DNA of 13,601 nt, taken from an uncultured Cytophagales bacterium (GTDB lineage: Bacteria; Bacteroidota; Bacteroidia; Cytophagales; Amoebophilaceae). The translations under genes were made by a program, and so were the position numbers. The notes under the pieces were generated by a model. The model had not been told where the DNA came from. It saw nothing but the letters and a program-made list of their open reading frames with translations, and made no database searches. Position 1 is the first letter of the stretch. Each line of letters opens with the position of its first letter. The stretch is taken from NCBI GenBank assembly GCA_905479855.1, contig CAJQOF010000163.1, positions 1 through 13,601 on the forward strand. The letters are read 5' to 3'. This document shows positions 7,112 to 13,601 of this stretch, piece by piece.

Positions 7112-7960
7112 CTAGTTAATACGCTCAATTCTGACGTTCATCAGTAGGATGGTAGCCATAATCAGACATACACCTACGTAGAATTGTGGCAGCAAAATTT
7201 CATTCAGGGCCAATGAGGCAAAGAACGAGGCAAAAACAGGCTCTAGGGTCAAAATAGCAGCTGCTTTAGAAGCGGTAAGGTATTGCTGGGCATATGTTTG
7301 AATGGCAAAGGTAAGCGCAGAAGAAAAGACACCACAAAGCACGATAGCGCCCCAAGTAATGGTTTCCACAGGTAACAATACCGGATACTCTAGCACCACA
7401 GAAAAAACGGCTGATAAAATGGTGAGTACCACTAATTGCAAGAAGGTAAGCACGAGTATATTGCCTGTTGCAGCGTATTTGGATAGCGCAACAATATGCA
7501 GTGCTACAAAAAGGGCACAGACTAGGGTATGGTATACACCTGCCCCCCACGTTATGCCATGGCTCCCCGTTACTAGCCCAAGCCCCATGATGCATATGGC
7601 TACTGTGAGTATGTCTGATAAGAGGGGGGCTTTACGCTGCCCTATCAACTTGATAGCCAGCACAAAAACAACGGCAAAGCCAGTGAGAAAAGCAGATACG
7701 GAGGCTGTAACCGTTTGCATCCCTATTGTTTGGAAAAAGGTAATCCCTCCCAAGAGCAGGCCTAGCTTTGTCCCGCGAATAAGGTCTAACCGTTGAAACT
7801 TAGGTCGGACAAAGACCATAACGGGCAGAAAGCAAACAGAAGCGGCGAAGAAGCGCAGAAAGATAAAGGTGATGGGGGGCATTTCTTGCAATGCAATCTT
7901 AATAAAGACATAGCCCACTCCCCAGAGCAAAGTTGCAAGGATTAAAAAAAAAGCGGGCAT
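7112..7960 (-). CDS. EamA/DMT-superfamily transporter
   Basis: A 282-residue membrane protein with about ten hydrophobic segments arranged as two EamA repeats, the standard drug/metabolite transporter layout. It begins LILATLLWGVGYVFIKIAL, the usual first helix of the family, and the first repeat ends near GLGLVTGSHG. The second repeat has LEPVFASFFASLALNEILLP, the EPVFA signature typical of EamA proteins. Members export amino acids, metabolites or drugs across the inner membrane; the substrate here is unknown. The start is ATG 7960, matching the paralogue's start by alignment. A good promoter candidate lies 31-62 bp upstream. A closely related but decayed copy sits directly upstream on the same strand (8375-9348), so the pair arose by tandem duplication and this is the surviving copy. 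Confidence 0.92.
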   Translation of the reverse strand: MPAFFLILATLLWGVGYVFIKIALQEMPPITFIFLRFFAASVCFLPVMVFVRPKFQRLDLIRGTKLGLLLGGITFFQTIGMQTVTASVSAFLTGFAVVFVLAIKLIGQRKAPLLSDILTVAICIMGLGLVTGSHGITWGAGVYHTLVCALFVALHIVALSKYAATGNILVLTFLQLVVLTILSAVFSVVLEYPVLLPVETITWGAIVLCGVFSSALTFAIQTYAQQYLTASKAAAILTLEPVFASFFASLALNEILLPQFYVGVCLIMATILLMNVRIERIN

Positions 7961-7990
7961 GGGTTATAGTTTTAGATGGTGTAGAAAAGA

Positions 7991-8022
7991 CGAAGCTAGG
8001 TGGGAAATAGAGCATTAGCAAA
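7991..8022 (-). promoter_or_regulatory. Candidate Bacteroidota-type promoter for the DMT gene
   Basis: On the minus strand TTTG (8019-8022) is followed after 20 bp by TAGCTTCG (7991-7998). This fits the Bacteroidota consensus TTTG - 19 to 21 bp - TAnnTTTG with one mismatch. It lies 31 bp before the DMT start codon. Confidence 0.45.
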
Positions 8023-8374
8023 CTGACAGCGTTCGGTTGGTGGTCATGACTGGGCTGACTTGTGGAAAACGGTCTGGCTGGATTGCTTTTCTTTAAAAAA
8101 AGGCAACCAACCAGGCAGCTAAAACAGCCTATACGCAGCTTAAAAATGGTTTTTAAAAACTGGCCAACGATGTTAGGGCTATCGTACCCTAACAAGCGCG
8201 ATTTCGCTTAAAATCCATTCACCACCCTTGTTTAAAGGAGCTCAGGGCCGGTGAGGATACCTGGGTAGTTACTTTGAGCGCATAAACCTCCTGCATAACC
8301 ACCCTAGAAATCTATCCGCAATACCTCATTCGCAATATTGGGGAGGGGATGCAAAAGCGCCAATAGTGCGCCAA
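8023..8374. other. Gene-free stretch with two adjacent hairpins
   Basis: No convincing gene between the DMT promoter and the end of the decayed paralogue. Two hairpins lie almost end to end. TGTTAGGG (8171-8178) pairs perfectly with CCCTAACA (8187-8194) across an 8-nt loop. AAGCG (8194-8198) pairs with CGCTT (8205-8209). Neither has a following T tract on either strand, so they are not obvious terminators. A near-palindromic T/A-rich patch (about 8082-8105) is also present. The remaining sequence shows nothing I can identify. Confidence 0.5.
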
Positions 8375-9348
8375 CTACACAGTACACGCAATTTCTCTAT
8401 TAATTATTAGAATATACCCATTCCAGTTCAGAACCTGGGGGCTCTTCAGGGATATTTATCTAAATTAGTTGCCCCAAACTCTTTCAGAGCATACTTTCAA
8501 AAAACATGCCCCGGTATTCTCAGATGGAATGGGTATAGCCCCTAGAATTATGCATGCGCCTATGTAGCACTGAGGCAACAGCACCTCGCCCAGTATAAAA
8601 CTAGCAAAGCATGCGGTAAAAACAGGTTCTAGCATCAAAATAGTAGTGGCTTTAAAAGCGCTGAGGTACTGCTGTGCATAGGCCTGTAGGCCAGATGTGA
8701 TGGCCGAGGAAAAAATTTCACAAGTAATTATAGAGCCTCCCATGTAATAGGCAATGTAGGCCAGTGCAAGTCTCCATGCACCCCCAGAGAAACAAGGGCT
8801 GATACTATGGCCAGCACACTTAGTTGGAAAAATGCAAGTATAAGCACGTTCCCCTCAGCAGCATACTTGGAAAGCGCGGTGGTATGTGTGGCCATAAAAA
8901 GGGCACAAACCAGTGTATAGGCCACTCCAGCATCCCACGTTAGCCGTGGCTTTCCGTTACCAGCCCTAACCCAATGATACATATCAGTGTTATAAAAAGA
9001 TCTAAGGGGCGCGGAAATTGGCGTTGGGCAATAAGCTTTAGCGCCAGCACAAACACGATGGCAAAGCCAGTGAGAAAGGCAGACGCTGAGGCGGTGATCG
9101 TTTGCATGCCCATGGTCTGGAAGAAGGTAATTCCTCCCAACAACAGCGCTAGTTTTATTCCTTGTATGCTCTCTTCTCGCTTAAACTTAGGCCGAAAAAT
9201 GGCCATTACTGGCAAGAAACAGAGAGAAGCGGTGAAGAAACGAAAAAAAGAGGAAGGTGATGGGATTCACTTCTTGCAGTGCAATCTTGATAAAAATATA
9301 ATTGCCCCCCCAGAACAGGGCTGCAAAAATCATACATAGCGTGGGCAT
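8375..9348 (-). pseudogene. Decayed EamA/DMT transporter, tandem paralogue of the intact gene
   Basis: Across its whole length this stretch can be aligned to the intact DMT protein encoded at 7112-7960, but the frame is broken at least three times. It starts at ATG 9348 (MPTLCMIFAALFWGGNYIFI). A one-base gain in a run of seven A (9243-9249, plus strand) shifts the frame after ITFLFF; the original sense resumes as RFFTASLCFLPVMAIFRPKF. A one-base loss near 8945 puts a stop after LVTESHG, and the sense resumes in another frame as LTWDAGVAYTLVCALF. A further shift near 8731-8736 follows ITWEA and resumes as ITCEIFSSAIT. Near the 3' end a 121-bp MITE-like element interrupts the last helix. With that element removed the protein ends INREIACTV, stop at 8375-8377, and this tail has the same length as in the intact copy. 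The homology is plain; loss of function is very likely. Confidence 0.88.
8413..8537. mobile_element. MITE-like element with TA target duplication
   Basis: A 121-bp segment (8415-8535) begins TACCCATTCCA (8415-8425) and ends TGGAATGGGTA (8525-8535), an 11-bp perfect terminal inverted repeat. It is flanked by TA on both sides (8413-8414 and 8536-8537). Imperfect similarity continues inward (AGAA, CC, GGGG in the same order on both arms). It is too short to code for a transposase. TA duplication is the mark of IS630/Tc1-mariner-type transposition. Removing the element plus one TA rejoins the decayed DMT gene in frame, GGG GCT ATT CTA ATA ATT, and gives a C-terminus of the same length as the intact paralogue. 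This independently supports the exact borders. No parent element is in the window. Confidence 0.72.
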
Positions 9349-9421
9349 GGGCGAGATGGGTCGATGAGCCCAATGATTAAAAAGCGTGCAAAGCTAGTTG
9401 CGTAATGGGGATTACAAAACC

Positions 9422-11530
9422 TCAATCTATTTTTAGCGAAACAGCGTGACTATTTTGAAGCTTGTGGCCTGGTAGTAGCGACTGGCTTTTTACCCTACCA
9501 CTCTTGCGGCCTTGCGCGCTCACCTTGAGGCCACAATTCTCCAGCAGAAAGAGGGCATCCTTAAGCGTCATCCCTAGTACATTGGGCATGATGTCTGGGC
9601 CCATAGGGCCAATCTCCTTCCAAACAATATTGTCCCCATTGGCACTACTCCTCACCCACACTGCTTCCTGATCTTGCTTATGCGGAATGTTTAGTGCAGC
9701 ACAAAGTCGGAGCAGGTCGCTTCGGTAACCAGCCTTAATAAGGGGAAATATGCCAGGTAGTAATGCATCAGCCTCTATGGCAATAAAATCCCGTGCCGCA
9801 AGGTCCTTGGCAGCAATCTTATCCGCAATGTCTTTGACTACCGTGGCTACAGAAGCACCAAAGTGCCAGGCATATCCCTTGGGGCTGTCCATCACCACAA
9901 TACAGCTGTATCTGGGCGATTCTACAGGGAAGTAGCCAACAAAAGAGGTGTAGGTGTCGTTGGTGTAGGAACCATCAACCACCTTATTGGCCGTGCCAGA
10001 CTTACCGGCAATTTTGTAGAAGCCATGCCTAAATCTGCGGGCATTGCCCCGTTCTACTACGCCTTCTAGCATGGTTTTGAGCTTCTCCAGTGTAGCCTCA
10101 GAGCATATCTTCTTGTTGAGCACACCGCCTTCAAAGCTCCTAACGGGCTGGTGGGCGTGCTTTATGCTCTTGATAATGATGGGCTGAACCATCTTGCCAC
10201 CATTGGCCACGGCATTGTAGAGGGTTAGCGTATGCAGTGGCGTTATCTTTAAGCCATAGCCAATAGCCATCCAGGGCAAAGTGACACCGCTCCATCCAGG
10301 ACTTTTGGGGGTTTGAATCAGCGGCACCCCCGCCCCAGCTATCTGCAAGCCAATGGGTTGCGCAAAGTTCAACTTCCTCACATAGTCTATAAATTTCTGC
10401 GGGCTTGCACCAAAAGTTGCATCAATAAGCCGCGCCATACCCACATTAGAGGATTTCTCAAAGACTTCTTGTAGCGTAAGCTCACCATGCCCTCCTATCT
10501 TTACATCCTTCATTATTCGGTCATAAAATCGAAAGCGCCCATCACCTGTGTCAACAGTGTCTGTCAGCGACAAAGAAGTTTCCTCCAACAAAGCCAGCAT
10601 AGAAACCAACTTAAAAGTTGACCCAGGTTCGGTAGTGCCTTGGCCGCCCAAGGCATAGTTATAGCGCTCCTTGTATTGTCCACTCTCTATACGGCTAAGG
10701 TTGACCAAGGCTTTTATCTCGCCCGTTGCTACCTCCATTACCACAGCACAACCATAAGCCGCTTCGCTTGTTGTCAGCGCCTTCAATAAACTATGATGCG
10801 CCACATCCTGTAGGTTAATGTCCAGTGTTGTTTCTAGGTCATGGCCATGAACCGGCCGCGTAAAAGATCCATCATAAATCGCCTTCCAGTTGCCCCCTAC
10901 CGTCTTCTGGTAGAGGGCGCTGCCGGCTACCCCTCTCAAGTCTTGGTTAAAGCTATATTCTAGGCCGGCACCATATTCGTTCGCATTCACAAAGCCGATG
11001 GTTCTAGCCGCTAGGTTTTGGAAAGGCATAAAGCGCTGCTCTAGCTTTTCGAAGAGTACCCCACCTCGCCACCGCCCTTGGCAGAAGATAGGCCAGCAGC
11101 TCATGGCCTTTTTCTCTGGATAGTTGATCTGTCTTTTGTTCAGCAGCAGGTACCTGCGCTTGGCTTGGCGGGCGTTGCAGATGAGCTGCCGGTAGGTGGC
11201 GGCACTCTTGTCTTTGTAGAAGCTGGCCAGTCGGTGGCTTAGCGCCCCAATCTGCTCCTGAAAGGTTGCCTCATCCACAATGCAAGGGTCCATGGCCACG
11301 CGGTAAAAAGGCAGTGACGTAGCCAGTAGGCTACCATCATCTGCATAGATATTGCCCCTCGTCGCCTTAATCGGCCTATACATCAAACCCGTTTCTTCAG
11401 CTACCTTTTCCCAGCGATCGCCTTGCATAAATTGTATGTAAACCAACTTCACCACGATAGCAGTGGAGAAGAGAAAGACAGCCAAGAAGGCGATCCTTGT
11501 TCTCAGAAGAATGCTCTGCTTAACGGCCAT
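9422..11530 (-). CDS. ftsI: Penicillin-binding protein FtsI (PBP3-type transpeptidase) with PASTA domain
   Basis: Division-specific class B penicillin-binding protein, which cross-links septal peptidoglycan on the outer face of the inner membrane. About 702 residues from ATG 11530. A single N-terminal membrane anchor (about 10-32) is followed by the PBP dimerisation domain with IKATRGNIYADDGSLLATS. The transpeptidase domain has its three motifs: STFK (304-307) with the catalytic Ser, SSN (360-362) and KSGT (510-513, KSG instead of the commoner KTG). A single PASTA domain fills the C-terminus (about 631-702; MPNVLGMTLKDALFLLE), as in many Cytophagales FtsI. Start choice: ATG 11530 lies one base after the ftsL stop. 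An in-frame GTG at 11542 would overlap ftsL and add four residues. It is translationally close to ftsL. murE, its usual downstream neighbour, is absent; the decayed transporter follows. Confidence 0.95.
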   Translation of the reverse strand: MAVKQSILLRTRIAFLAVFLFSTAIVVKLVYIQFMQGDRWEKVAEETGLMYRPIKATRGNIYADDGSLLATSLPFYRVAMDPCIVDEATFQEQIGALSHRLASFYKDKSAATYRQLICNARQAKRRYLLLNKRQINYPEKKAMSCWPIFCQGRWRGGVLFEKLEQRFMPFQNLAARTIGFVNANEYGAGLEYSFNQDLRGVAGSALYQKTVGGNWKAIYDGSFTRPVHGHDLETTLDINLQDVAHHSLLKALTTSEAAYGCAVVMEVATGEIKALVNLSRIESGQYKERYNYALGGQGTTEPGSTFKLVSMLALLEETSLSLTDTVDTGDGRFRFYDRIMKDVKIGGHGELTLQEVFEKSSNVGMARLIDATFGASPQKFIDYVRKLNFAQPIGLQIAGAGVPLIQTPKSPGWSGVTLPWMAIGYGLKITPLHTLTLYNAVANGGKMVQPIIIKSIKHAHQPVRSFEGGVLNKKICSEATLEKLKTMLEGVVERGNARRFRHGFYKIAGKSGTANKVVDGSYTNDTYTSFVGYFPVESPRYSCIVVMDSPKGYAWHFGASVATVVKDIADKIAAKDLAARDFIAIEADALLPGIFPLIKAGYRSDLLRLCAALNIPHKQDQEAVWVRSSANGDNIVWKEIGPMGPDIMPNVLGMTLKDALFLLENCGLKVSAQGRKSGRVKSQSLLPGHKLQNSHAVSLKID

Positions 11531-11531
11531 G

Positions 11532-11882
11532 TTATTTTTCACTGATTTTGCGTGGTGGATAGGGGATTTCGCAAAGGCCTTTTGGTGCTACCCTTTTGGC
11601 TACTTCAGATTGTTTGCTATCAAACATATAGCCCGCCTGCAGTGTTGTGTAATCTACCCGAAGTTCGTCCGTTTCCCGCTCTAATTGCGCAATTTGGCGC
11701 AGCATTTTCTCATGGTAGTGCGTATTGCCTACATAGAAGATACCAATACAAAAGAGAAACAAGAGCTTAGGCACATAGCGCCCAGGCAGGCCGTGGAAGG
11801 TAGTCTCTTCGAAGTGCATGGCGCGCTCTAAGTAGGAAAAAAGCCCCTTCCTTTTCTCTGATTTGTAGGTGTTTTTGTTCAT
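11532..11882 (-). CDS. ftsL: FtsL-like cell-division protein
   Basis: A 116-residue bitopic membrane protein. A basic cytoplasmic N-terminus (about 1-37) is followed by one membrane segment, VPKLLFLFCIGIFYV (about 37-51). Then comes a short periplasmic coiled coil (HEKMLRQIAQLERETDELRV) and the sequence DYTTLQAGYMFDSKQSEVAKRV, characteristic of the FtsL-like family in Cytophagales. FtsL forms the FtsQLB/FtsWI subcomplex that activates septal synthesis. Its place directly before ftsI, with 1 bp between stop and start, is the conserved arrangement and supports the call. The start is ATG 11882, 21 bp after the fabD stop. Confidence 0.88.
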   Translation of the reverse strand: MNKNTYKSEKRKGLFSYLERAMHFEETTFHGLPGRYVPKLLFLFCIGIFYVGNTHYHEKMLRQIAQLERETDELRVDYTTLQAGYMFDSKQSEVAKRVAPKGLCEIPYPPRKISEK

Positions 11883-11903
11883 GGCTAGTCCCCCAAGGGG
11901 CGT

Positions 11904-12779
11904 TTAGAGCGCCGCTACCTGCACTTCCTTGTCAATCTTCTTTACCAGCCCTTGCAACACATTCCCAGGCCCACACGCTACAAAGCTCCGGGCACCATCC
12001 ACTACCATCTGCTGCACCGTTTGGGTCCATAGCACTGGCGAAGTGAGTTGCTGTAGCAAGTTCTCTTTGATTTGCTCAGGTTCCACTGTGGCCGTAGCAT
12101 TTACGTTTTGGTAGATAGGGCATCTACCTCGCCGGAAATTCATTTGGTCAATGGCCCAGGCCAGCCGCTCTTTGGCAGGCTCCATCAGTGGCGAGTGGAA
12201 GGCGCCACTTACAGGAAGGGGAACGATTCTTTTGGCACCGGCAGCTTTTAGCGCTGTGCAAGCTAGGGCAACGCCCTCTTGTGTACCGGAGATCACCAAC
12301 TGACCAGGGCAATTGTAGTTGGCAGGGATTACAAACGGTTCAATACTGTCGCATACTTTCTCTATCACCTCATCGGCCAAACCCAGAATGGCAGCCATGG
12401 CAGCAGGTGCTTGTTCGCAGGCCTTCTGCATGGCCTCGGCCCTCTCAGACACCAGCCAAAGGCCATCACCAAAGGAGAGCACCTCGTTGGCTACCAGCGC
12501 TGAAAGCTCTCCCAAAGAATGGCCCGCTACCATATCAGGCCGAAAGCGCTTGGTCGTCTTGGCCAAAATCACCGAATATAAAAAAACGGCAGGTTGCGTG
12601 ATGGTTGTTTCTTTCAACTCCTCTTCTCTGCCTTCGAACATCACATCAGTAATGCGGTAAGCCAAAATATCATTGGCCTCTTCAAAGAGTTCTTTGGCAT
12701 ATGCATTGGTGGTGTATAGGTCCTGGCCCATGCCTAGGAACTGGGCGCCTTGCCCTGGGAAAATGTAGGCGGTCTTCAT
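11904..12779 (-). CDS. fabD: Malonyl-CoA:ACP transacylase FabD
   Basis: FabD moves the malonyl group from CoA to acyl carrier protein, supplying the elongation unit for type II fatty-acid synthesis in the cytoplasm. 291 residues, normal length. The N-terminus MKTAYIFPGQGAQFLGMG holds the oxyanion-site GQGAQ. The nucleophile is S88 in GHSLGE, and the catalytic His is H195 in AFHSPLM. NYNCPGQLVISG is also conserved. Start ATG 12779 is chosen because FabD proteins begin exactly here; an in-frame ATG at 12845 would add 22 residues unlike the family. It appears to head a fabD-ftsL-ftsI transcript: the gap to ftsL is 21 bp and holds no T-tract terminator. Confidence 0.96.
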   Translation of the reverse strand: MKTAYIFPGQGAQFLGMGQDLYTTNAYAKELFEEANDILAYRITDVMFEGREEELKETTITQPAVFLYSVILAKTTKRFRPDMVAGHSLGELSALVANEVLSFGDGLWLVSERAEAMQKACEQAPAAMAAILGLADEVIEKVCDSIEPFVIPANYNCPGQLVISGTQEGVALACTALKAAGAKRIVPLPVSGAFHSPLMEPAKERLAWAIDQMNFRRGRCPIYQNVNATATVEPEQIKENLLQQLTSPVLWTQTVQQMVVDGARSFVACGPGNVLQGLVKKIDKEVQVAAL

Positions 12780-12805
12780 GCTGCTCGCTAATGTTGGTGT
12801 GGGTG

Positions 12806-12813
12806 CAAAAGTA
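12806..12813 (-). promoter_or_regulatory. Candidate -7 box for fabD-ftsL-ftsI
   Basis: On the minus strand TACTTTTG matches TAnnTTTG at all six fixed positions and lies 26 bp before the fabD start codon. A TTTG is present upstream but only 12 bp away, too close for a normal -33 element, so support comes from the -7 box alone. Confidence 0.4.
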
Positions 12814-13156
12814 GCAAGGATACGCCAAAGCCCTGGCTGTCGCATCCATGGCCGATGCTGCGCAGCCCTTTATTGCGTGTAGGAAAATGGCTAAGGAAGG
12901 ATAGCGGTGGAGTGTCCGTGACCTGGTGACTAGAGGCTAGCCGCAACACAAAACCAAGCGCAGCGAAGCACCCCCACCCACTTGCTACCTCCTCGCTGGC
13001 GGCTCGCCTACGCTTGGCGTGCGAATATAAACATTTTGCAGAAAAAACATACCTGTCTTTCGCTTTTTGGGGCTGGTCGTTAGTCTGAAGACTAATGACA
13101 GCGGGTAAAAAAGGCACTCAGGATAATAAACCGGCATATGGCAGGATAACGGACGT
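12814..13156. other. Gene-free stretch upstream of fabD
   Basis: No recognisable gene. It holds a small partial match to the right-edge repeat (GCGCAGCGAAGCA, 12958-12970) and a hairpin TTAGTCT-GA-AGACTAA (13080-13095). The open frames here have compositions unlike proteins and no family features. CTGGTCGTT occurs at 13073-13081 and again at 13423-13431, another sign of repeat-derived sequence. Confidence 0.5.
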
Positions 13157-13210
13157 GCTAAGATCCCTCGGGGTACTTCACTTCGTTCAGCATAAACCTC
13201 GGGATGACAA
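13157..13210 (-). repeat. Intergenic palindromic repeat, inverted copy
   Basis: Read on the minus strand this unit begins TTGTCATCCCGAG and ends GAGGGATCTTAGC. The two plus-strand copies inside the right-edge repeats begin TTGTCATCCTGAG and end GAAGGATCTTAGC. The shared outer ends and diverged middle show one family in two orientations. Each copy is itself partly palindromic (ATCCC...GGGAT). Confidence 0.7.
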
Positions 13211-13218
13211 AAGATGGT

Positions 13219-13235
13219 GGGCGACGCAGTCGCCC
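13219..13235. repeat. Hairpin GGGCGAC-GCA-GTCGCCC
   Basis: A perfect 7-bp stem with a 3-nt loop, no T tract after it on either strand. It lies between the inverted and direct repeat copies and is probably part of the same repeat block. Confidence 0.6.
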
Positions 13236-13251
13236 GATTGGCTATGGTTGC

Positions 13252-13386
13252 CGTTGAATGCTGCGTCCGTTCTTTGGCTGCTTCGCGCAGCGAAGCAGCC
13301 CCGGCCTTGTCATCCTGAGCCATGTCCCGAGCTTTCGTGAGGGAGCAGCGAAGGATCTTAGCCGTATTGCCCAAGCTGCTCTTCAG
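13252..13386 (+). repeat. Right-edge long direct repeat, copy 1
   Basis: A unit of 135 bp that recurs 215 bp to the right with a single visible mismatch (gcgtccg here, gcgtctg in copy 2). It contains a perfect 10-bp hairpin, GGCTGCTTCG-CGCAG-CGAAGCAGCC (13276-13300), and a TTGTCATCCTGAG...GAAGGATCTTAGC palindromic unit (13307-13362). No coding features. Confidence 0.93.
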
Positions 13387-13431
13387 CAGACTGATTAAGC
13401 GTGACTAACGCAGTCTGGTTACTGGTCGTTC

Positions 13432-13462
13432 CGCTGTCCGTAATTGCCAACTACGGACAGCG
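13432..13462. repeat. Hairpin between the two long repeats
   Basis: CGCTGTCCGTA (13432-13442) pairs perfectly with TACGGACAGCG (13452-13462) across a 9-nt loop, an 11-bp stem. Just before it CAGACTG (13387-13393) and CAGTCTG (13411-13417) form a second inverted pair. There is no T tract, so it is not a standard terminator. Confidence 0.7.
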
Positions 13463-13466
13463 TTCG

Positions 13467-13601
13467 CGTTGAATGCTGCGTCTGTTCTTTGGCTGCTTCG
13501 CGCAGCGAAGCAGCCCCGGCCTTGTCATCCTGAGCCATGTCCCGAGCTTTCGTGAGGGAGCAGCGAAGGATCTTAGCCGTATTGCCCAAGCTGCTCTTCA
13601 G
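13467..13601 (+). repeat. Right-edge long direct repeat, copy 2 (cut by window end)
   Basis: Matches 13252-13386 base for base except one C/T difference and runs to the last base of the window, so its true right end is unknown and the repeat may continue. It holds the same 10-bp hairpin (13491-13515) and the same TCATCC...GGATCTTAGC unit (13522-13577). Confidence 0.93.

Noticed and set aside
7899..8195. 98-codon minus-strand frame upstream of the DMT gene
   Set aside because: It overlaps the DMT N-terminus in another frame, and the candidate DMT promoter lies within it; no recognisable family.
8728..9215. The broken DMT copy as programmed frameshifting or phase variation
   Set aside because: At least three separate breaks plus an insertion; no slippery heptamer with downstream structure was seen, and only one break is in a homopolymer.
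11531..11542. GTG start of ftsI at 11542
   Set aside because: Possible, but ATG 11530 directly follows the ftsL stop and the extra four residues are not needed; kept only as an alternative.
12780..12845. 22-residue N-terminal extension of FabD from ATG 12845
   Set aside because: FabD proteins start at MKTAYIFPGQG; the extension has no family similarity and the likely promoter box (12806-12813) lies inside it.
12985..13374. Open frame of 129 codons over the repeat block
   Set aside because: It runs through palindromic repeats, its composition is unlike a protein, and it has no conserved motif.
13157..13601. Right-edge repeats as a possible CRISPR array
   Set aside because: Only two long copies with 215-bp period and one inverted unit; no short regular repeat-spacer pattern and no cas genes.

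Overview
The window reads as chromosomal DNA from a Bacteroidota bacterium, most likely of the Cytophagales type and possibly host-associated. Four things support this. The FtsL-like protein and the PASTA-tailed FtsI resemble the Cytophagales forms. Several candidate promoters fit the Bacteroidota -7 box TAnnTTTG. Shine-Dalgarno sites are weak or absent. The Rpn-type PD-(D/E)XK protein belongs to a subfamily common in that phylum. The species cannot be named from the sequence. Base composition looks mid-range by eye, so a very AT-rich symbiont is not suggested.

Layout, left to right. A 5'-truncated NAPE-PLD-like metallo-beta-lactamase-fold gene (+) runs into the left half and converges on recG (-). 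Twelve bases upstream of recG lies a gene for an Rpn-family nuclease (-) with a long coiled coil built from a 21-bp tandem repeat. Behind it, on the same strand, is a tRNA-Pro with the unusual anticodon AGG. A gap of about 340 bp holds a possible gene remnant and a candidate promoter, then comes the magnesium channel/transporter gene mgtE (+). mgtE converges on tyrS (-) with 3 bp between them. Upstream of tyrS is an intact EamA/DMT transporter gene (-). Upstream of that is a decayed tandem paralogue (-) carrying several frameshifts and a 121-bp MITE-like insertion flanked by TA. Then come ftsI, ftsL and fabD, all on the minus strand and tightly spaced, probably one transcript started just upstream of fabD. 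The last 800 bp or so hold no recognisable gene. They contain a dense set of intergenic repeats and hairpins, including two direct copies of a unit at least 135 bp long spaced 215 bp apart.

How the genes fit together. Most of the window is housekeeping: DNA repair (RecG), translation (TyrS, tRNA-Pro), Mg2+ homeostasis (MgtE), septal peptidoglycan synthesis (FtsL, FtsI) and fatty-acid initiation (FabD). The ftsL-ftsI pair is cut off from its usual neighbours mraZ/rsmH and murE, which suggests a broken-up division/cell-wall cluster. No clearly new multi-gene system is visible. The most informative observations are the MITE-like insertion, whose removal restores the reading frame of the paralogue's C-terminus exactly, the heptad-length repeat in the Rpn protein, the AGG tRNA-Pro, and the repeat block at the right edge.
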